From positions 1 to 16,515 of the forward strand of contig JACCXR010000356.1 of NCBI GenBank assembly GCA_013696915.1: a stretch of DNA of 16,515 bases, given 5' to 3'. The notes beneath the pieces were generated by a model that searched no databases, was not told the origin of the DNA, and saw only the letters and a program-made list of their open reading frames with translations. The DNA is from Euzebyaceae bacterium (GTDB lineage: Bacteria > Actinomycetota > Nitriliruptoria > Euzebyales > Egibacteraceae). Below, one piece after another: positions 13,740-16,515 of the stretch (positions are counted from its first letter, which is position 1; every line of letters begins with the position of its first letter). A program made the translations under genes and the position numbers.

Positions 13740-14450
13740 CTACGCCGCCGTGCCGGGATGCTCGATGCGACCGTCCGTCACGACCCAGACGTCACGCTCG
13801 CGGGCCTGACGGAACGCGTCCGGGATGACGGTCGTCCCCGCGACCACGGGCAGCGCAAGGACCCCGGCCATCGCCAGCAGCGCCGCCCGGGACGCCGCCC
13901 GCTCCACGTCCCGGGCGTCGACGACGGCCGACGCCTCGATGACCAGGTACACGGGGTCGCCGTCCCGGCGCCCCTGGATCACGGCGTCGGCCCACCGCAG
14001 TTCCTGCGCCTCCCGCTCCTGGAGGACCCCGCGCTCGAGCGCGTTGTCGAGCAGGGCGTCCAGCTCGTCGCCGCTGAGCACGTGGATGCGGCGCGCGATC
14101 GGGGCGAAGTAGGCATGGGCCCGCTGCCGGTAGCGCTGCTCGATCATGAAGCCCGTGAGCTCATCGGTGCGGGTCGCGACGCCGGACATCTGCTCGACGA
14201 GGCTCTCCATGCGCTCGACGAGGCTCTCCATGCGCTGGGTCAGCGTCTGGACGTGCGCGGTGAGGGCTTCGAGGCGCCCCTCGGTCGCCTGCTGGGCCTC
14301 GACGAGTTCCGTCAGTCCCACCACGAACCGGTCCACGTTGTCGGGCAGCGACAACAAACGGTCCGTAAGGACCAGCCGCCTGAGCTCGTCGCGCCACTCG
14401 GGACGTTGGCGCAGCTGCGCCAACAGCTCGTCGAAGCTCTCGATGGCCAA
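13740..14450 (-). CDS. Coiled-coil protein with PD-(D/E)XK-like C-terminal domain
   Basis: 236 aa from the TTG at 14450, which has AGGGAGG five bases upstream; GTG at 14468 is an alternative start. The N-terminus carries a conserved helical block (FDELLAQLRQRPEWRDELRR, then LVLTDRLLSLPD). Residues about 43-97 form a coiled coil that includes an exact heptad duplication (MESLVER then MESLVEQ). The C-terminal domain (about 103-228) has RYRQRAHAYFAPIARRIHVL, WADAVIQG, VYLVIEAS and ALPVVAG. The Asp154 and Glu172 positions resemble the D and E of a PD-(D/E)XK nuclease fold, although the usual lysine after the glutamate is replaced. I recall this architecture from a large actinobacterial/cyanobacterial family of unknown function (DUF3782-like). 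It stands alone, convergent to purM. Confidence 0.75.
   Translation of the reverse strand: MAIESFDELLAQLRQRPEWRDELRRLVLTDRLLSLPDNVDRFVVGLTELVEAQQATEGRLEALTAHVQTLTQRMESLVERMESLVEQMSGVATRTDELTGFMIEQRYRQRAHAYFAPIARRIHVLSGDELDALLDNALERGVLQEREAQELRWADAVIQGRRDGDPVYLVIEASAVVDARDVERAASRAALLAMAGVLALPVVAGTTVIPDAFRQARERDVWVVTDGRIEHPGTAA
14192..14233. repeat. Exact 21-bp tandem duplication inside the coiled-coil gene
   Basis: The unit of 21 bases starting GCTCGACGAGGCTCTCCATG occurs twice back to back (14192-14212 and 14213-14233). It encodes one heptad of the coiled coil per copy, so it lengthens the coil without shifting its register. A diverged third unit follows. Confidence 0.8.
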
Positions 14451-14478
14451 CCTGACCTCCCTGATCACCAGGCCGCGC

Positions 14479-14484
14479 CAGCGT
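14479..14484 (-). promoter_or_regulatory. Possible -10 of the coiled-coil gene
   Basis: TACGCT on the minus strand (14484-14479) matches TANNNT. A start near 14472 would give a leader of about 22 bases that contains the AGGGAGG site and the TTG at 14450. No -35 is clear. Confidence 0.25.
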
Positions 14485-14623
14485 ACGCCCCGCGACCGGC
14501 CTCGGGCGGCGCTATCCACATCGCCCGGCCCACCGCCCCTCCGCCCCCACCGCCGGCGAGCATGCAGGCCGACGGGACCGGCTACCCCGCGGGGAGCGCC
14601 AGGGCCCAGAGGAGACCGATCCT
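14485..14623. other. Intergenic stretch with no recognised content
   Basis: Very GC-rich, with C-rich runs near 14533-14552. I see no protein-like reading frame, RNA gene or clear hairpin here. The upstream extension of the coiled-coil gene frame is arginine/glycine-rich and looks non-coding. Confidence 0.4.
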
Positions 14624-14896
14624 TCAGCCCGATTCCCCCGAGCGCCGCACCGGCAGCGGCGTCACGGGCCGGCTGGCCGCCGTGGGGAGCCTCGCGCCGG
14701 CGGGTGACCAGACCGACCGCCAGGCCGCCGCCGCGAGCGGCAGCGACAGTGGCAGCACGAGCGGCACGAGGTTCGTCGCGACGGCGAGGATGCCGAGCCG
14801 GACAGGTAGCGGTGCGCTCCGCAGGCGCGGGACGGCAGTCGGCGGCGCGTCGGAGTCGCGCGCCAGAAGGCCCCACCGCCGGCGGCTGCGCGTCAA
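14624..14896 (-). CDS. Possible small membrane protein overlapping the end of the dehydrogenase gene
   Basis: A 90-codon frame begins with TTG at 14896, overlapping the dehydrogenase stop as TTGA, and ends at 14624. It has a basic N-terminus (LTRSRRRWGLLARDS), one hydrophobic segment (residues about 32-52, LGILAVATNLVPLVLPLSLP) and a Pro/Arg tail. The position and the single clean membrane span suggest a coupled small membrane protein. Against this, there is no Shine-Dalgarno, the start is TTG, and codon use is less biased (CTT, CTA, CCT, ACT) than in neighbouring genes. I do not recognise a family. It may be only a decayed or chance frame. Confidence 0.3.
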   Translation of the reverse strand: MTRSRRRWGLLARDSDAPPTAVPRLRSAPLPVRLGILAVATNLVPLVLPLSLPLAAAAWRSVWSPAGARLPTAASRPVTPLPVRRSGESG

Positions 14897-15969
14897 CGTG
14901 GCGGCAGCCAGAAGCGGCGCAGACGGCCGACCGCTGCCATCCGCCGCTCGGCGAAGCGGTCGGCGGCCGCGGCGGTGGACAGGCGCTCGGTCTCCGCCAG
15001 GGTGAGGACCTCGTGCAGCCGGTCGGCGATGCGCTCGGTGCGCGCCCGGACGCGCTCGAGGCGGTAGCCGCCGGGCTGCAGCTCGTCCGCGACCTGGATC
15101 AGCCCACCGGCGTTGACCACGTAGTCGGGGGCGTAGAGGATGCCGGCGACGGTCAGCGCGTCGCCGTGGCGGGCTTCGGCCAGCTGGTTGTTCGCGGCGC
15201 CGGCCACGATGCGGCACTGCAGTTCGGCCAGGGCGCCGTCGTCGATGACCCCGCCCAGCGCATTGGGACTGAAGACGTCGGCGTCGATGGCGTGGATCTT
15301 GTCTCCGGAAACGACGTCCGCCCCCAGGCGCTCGGCGCACCACGCGGTCGCGGTGTCGTCGACGTCGGCGACGGTGAGCTTGGCGCCGTCGGCGTGGAGC
15401 TTCTCGGCGAGGCGGCGACCGACCTTGCCGAGCCCCTGGACGGCCACGTGGCGGTTGCCGAGCGAGGGGCTGCCCCACACGCGCTCGGCGCACGCCCTCA
15501 TCCCGACGTAGGTCCCGTACGCGGTCATGATCCCTGAGTCGCCCGAGCCGCCCTCGACCGCGTCGGCGCCCGTCGCCCAGCGCGTCTCACGGGCCACGAC
15601 CGCCAGGTCGCCTGGGGACGTGCCGACATCACAGGCAGTGACGTAACGTCCCGAAAGGGACTCGACGACGCGGCCGTACGCCCGCAGCAGCGCCTCGCTC
15701 TTGTCCCGTGCGGGGTCTCCGAGGATGACAGCCTTGCCGCCGCCGAGGTCGAGGCCGGCACATGCGGCTTTGTACGCCATGGCCCTGGAGAGCCGCAGCA
15801 CGTCGACGAGCGCGTCGTTCTCGCTCGTGTACGGGTAGAAGCGCGTGCCGCCGAGGGCGGGTCCCAGAGCCGTCGAGTAGATCGCGATGATGCAACGCAT
15901 CCCGGTCTGCGGGTCGCTGCCGTAGACGACCTGCTCATGGCCGTCCAGCATGCGGAAGGGTCCCTCCAT
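14893..15969 (-). CDS. vdh: Leu/Val/Glu/Phe-type amino-acid dehydrogenase (valine dehydrogenase-like)
   Basis: 358 aa from the ATG at 15969, which has AAAGGA upstream at usable distance. A longer in-frame start at 16065 adds a Pro/His-rich stretch unlike the family. The enzyme oxidatively deaminates branched-chain amino acids to 2-oxo acids with NAD. Visible features are STALGPALGGTRFYPY (32-47), Lys67 in MAYK and Lys79 in GLDLGGGK as substrate and catalytic lysines, TACDVGT with Asp114, the dinucleotide motif GLGKVG (179-184) with an acidic end of strand two (ADVDD), GAANNQLA (257-264) and ILYAPDYVVNAGG (277-289). Order and motifs match Streptomyces valine dehydrogenase; leucine or phenylalanine preference cannot be excluded. 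It is divergent from bldC. Confidence 0.9.
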   Translation of the reverse strand: MEGPFRMLDGHEQVVYGSDPQTGMRCIIAIYSTALGPALGGTRFYPYTSENDALVDVLRLSRAMAYKAACAGLDLGGGKAVILGDPARDKSEALLRAYGRVVESLSGRYVTACDVGTSPGDLAVVARETRWATGADAVEGGSGDSGIMTAYGTYVGMRACAERVWGSPSLGNRHVAVQGLGKVGRRLAEKLHADGAKLTVADVDDTATAWCAERLGADVVSGDKIHAIDADVFSPNALGGVIDDGALAELQCRIVAGAANNQLAEARHGDALTVAGILYAPDYVVNAGGLIQVADELQPGGYRLERVRARTERIADRLHEVLTLAETERLSTAAAADRFAERRMAAVGRLRRFWLPPR

Positions 15970-16242
15970 GGCCGGGTGTCCTTTACTCGCGTGCGCGGCG
16001 CCGTGGTGACCGGCGGCCGGCACTTGCCGGTCGGGTGCAGCGCTGGGGATCGCCCGGCGACGCACGGCGCATGGTATCGACCCTCGCGGCCGACCGGCAC
16101 CGACCCGGGGCGCTAGTGCGGACGGACTAGGGAAAACCCCCCCAAGTGGGTATACCGCTGCCTCCCCCGCTGCCCTTACTCTTGGTCACGAAGCAGCAAG
16201 CACCGTTTTGGCGGCGCGGGGCTATCGATCGAAGAGGCGGGC
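15970..16242. promoter_or_regulatory. Divergent vdh-bldC control region
   Basis: 273 bases without a protein-like frame and locally richer in A+T than the rest of the window. CTAGT (16113-16117) and ACTAG (16126-16130) form an inverted repeat with eight bases between. GGTATACC (16149-16156) is a perfect palindrome just after a C-rich run. On the minus strand TACCAT (16076-16071) is a possible vdh -10, about 100 bases before its start codon. On the plus strand TATACC (16151-16156) and TACTCT (16177-16182) are candidate bldC -10 elements, neither with a good -35. Which regulator uses these sites is not known. Confidence 0.4.
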
Positions 16243-16455
16243 ATGGCGAGCAGAACTGGAATGCTGGTGGATGCAACGGAGAAGGACGAGGAGTTGCTGA
16301 CCCCGAGCGAAGTGGCGAAGCTCTTCCGGGTCGACCCGAAGACGGTCACGAGGTGGGCGAAGTCCGGCAAGCTCTCGTCGATCCGGACGTTGGGCGGACA
16401 CCGGCGGTATCGCGCCGGCGAGGTTCGTGCGCTGCTCGAGGGCCAGCAGAACTGA
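16243..16455 (+). CDS. bldC: BldC-type MerR-family DNA-binding regulator
   Basis: 70 aa, consisting of little more than a winged helix-turn-helix, as in the Streptomyces developmental regulator BldC. The core LLTPSEVAKLFRVDPKTVTR, then WAKSGKLSSIRTLGGHRRYR and EVRALL, is nearly identical to what I recall of that protein. There is no effector domain or dimerisation coiled coil, which separates it from classical MerR proteins. BldC binds cooperatively to direct repeats and times development in Streptomyces; its target set here is unknown. Translation starts at the ATG at 16243 after AGAGGCGG. It is divergent from vdh and followed by a strong GC hairpin. Confidence 0.95.
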   Translation: MASRTGMLVDATEKDEELLTPSEVAKLFRVDPKTVTRWAKSGKLSSIRTLGGHRRYRAGEVRALLEGQQN

Positions 16456-16471
16456 CGACCGGGTGACCCGT

Positions 16472-16495
16472 CGCCGCCCGTGCGGGCGGGCGGCG
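16472..16495 (+). terminator. GC hairpin downstream of bldC
   Basis: CGCCGCCCG (16472-16480) and CGGGCGGCG (16487-16495) form nine perfect G-C pairs around a six-base loop, 17 bases after the bldC stop. A smaller CGGG/CCCG hairpin precedes it. No U-tract follows, which is common for actinobacterial terminators. Confidence 0.55.
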
Positions 16496-16515
16496 GCGCG
16501 CCGTTCGTCGCGACC

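Noticed and set aside
14451..14876. N-terminal extension of the coiled-coil gene up to an ATG at 14876
   Set aside because: The added 142 residues are Arg/Gly/Pro-rich and lack conservation-like features, and a Shine-Dalgarno sits directly before the TTG at 14450.
15970..16065. 32-residue N-terminal extension of the dehydrogenase from GTG 16065
   Set aside because: The extension is Pro/His/Ala-rich and unlike the family, and ATG 15969 has an AAAGGA site. TACCAT five bases before GTG 16065 keeps the option open but weak.
16145..16156. SigB/SigF-type promoter (GTTT-N15-GGGTAT) before bldC
   Set aside because: GGGTAT is present, but no GTTT-like -35 lies at the right distance.

Overview
The window is very GC-rich, with G or C at nearly every third codon position. 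It carries a BldC-type MerR regulator, a valine/leucine-type amino-acid dehydrogenase and a purL/purF/purM set. Together these point to an actinobacterial chromosome, perhaps a deep-branching class such as Thermoleophilia. That placement is inference from gene content and protein style; no 16S or other marker is present.

Layout. (1) 1-3011, minus strand: two half-size ABC exporter subunits overlapping at ATGA, the distal one cut by the window edge. A promoter, a 19-codon ORF with a strong Shine-Dalgarno and a nested hairpin around that ORF's stop codon precede them, which looks like an attenuation-type leader. (2) 3033-4025, plus: a two-gene unit, a 161-aa conserved hypothetical followed by a DUF6036/AbiEii-like nucleotidyltransferase that carries a one-base frameshift. 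(3) 4069-6321, plus: purL. (4) 6335-11068, accessory insert between purL and purF: two small coupled minus-strand genes, a plus-strand YczE-like membrane protein, a minus-strand membrane-anchored seven-repeat kelch protein and a minus-strand GH15 glucoamylase/trehalase-like enzyme. (5) 11239-13697, plus: purF-purM, coupled by GTGA. (6) 13740-14450, minus: a coiled-coil protein with a PD-(D/E)XK-like C-terminus. (7) 14893-15969, minus: vdh-like dehydrogenase, possibly followed by a small membrane-protein ORF. (8) 16243-16455, plus: bldC, divergent from vdh, with a GC hairpin after it.

How the genes fit together. PurL, PurF and PurM catalyse steps 4, 1 and 5 of de novo IMP synthesis; purS and purQ, the partners this short PurL needs, are not in the window. 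The order purL ... purF-purM ... vdh ... bldC matches, from memory, the Streptomyces chromosome, so these genes look like an old syntenic backbone with lineage-specific genes placed between them.

The strongest unusual signals are the leader-peptide/hairpin architecture upstream of the ABC exporter pair, the frameshift at a G run in the nucleotidyltransferase gene, and a repeated promoter geometry (TANNNT, six bases, then the start codon) at three to four genes that suggests leaderless transcripts. No CRISPR array, tRNA, rRNA, insertion sequence or phage gene was recognised.
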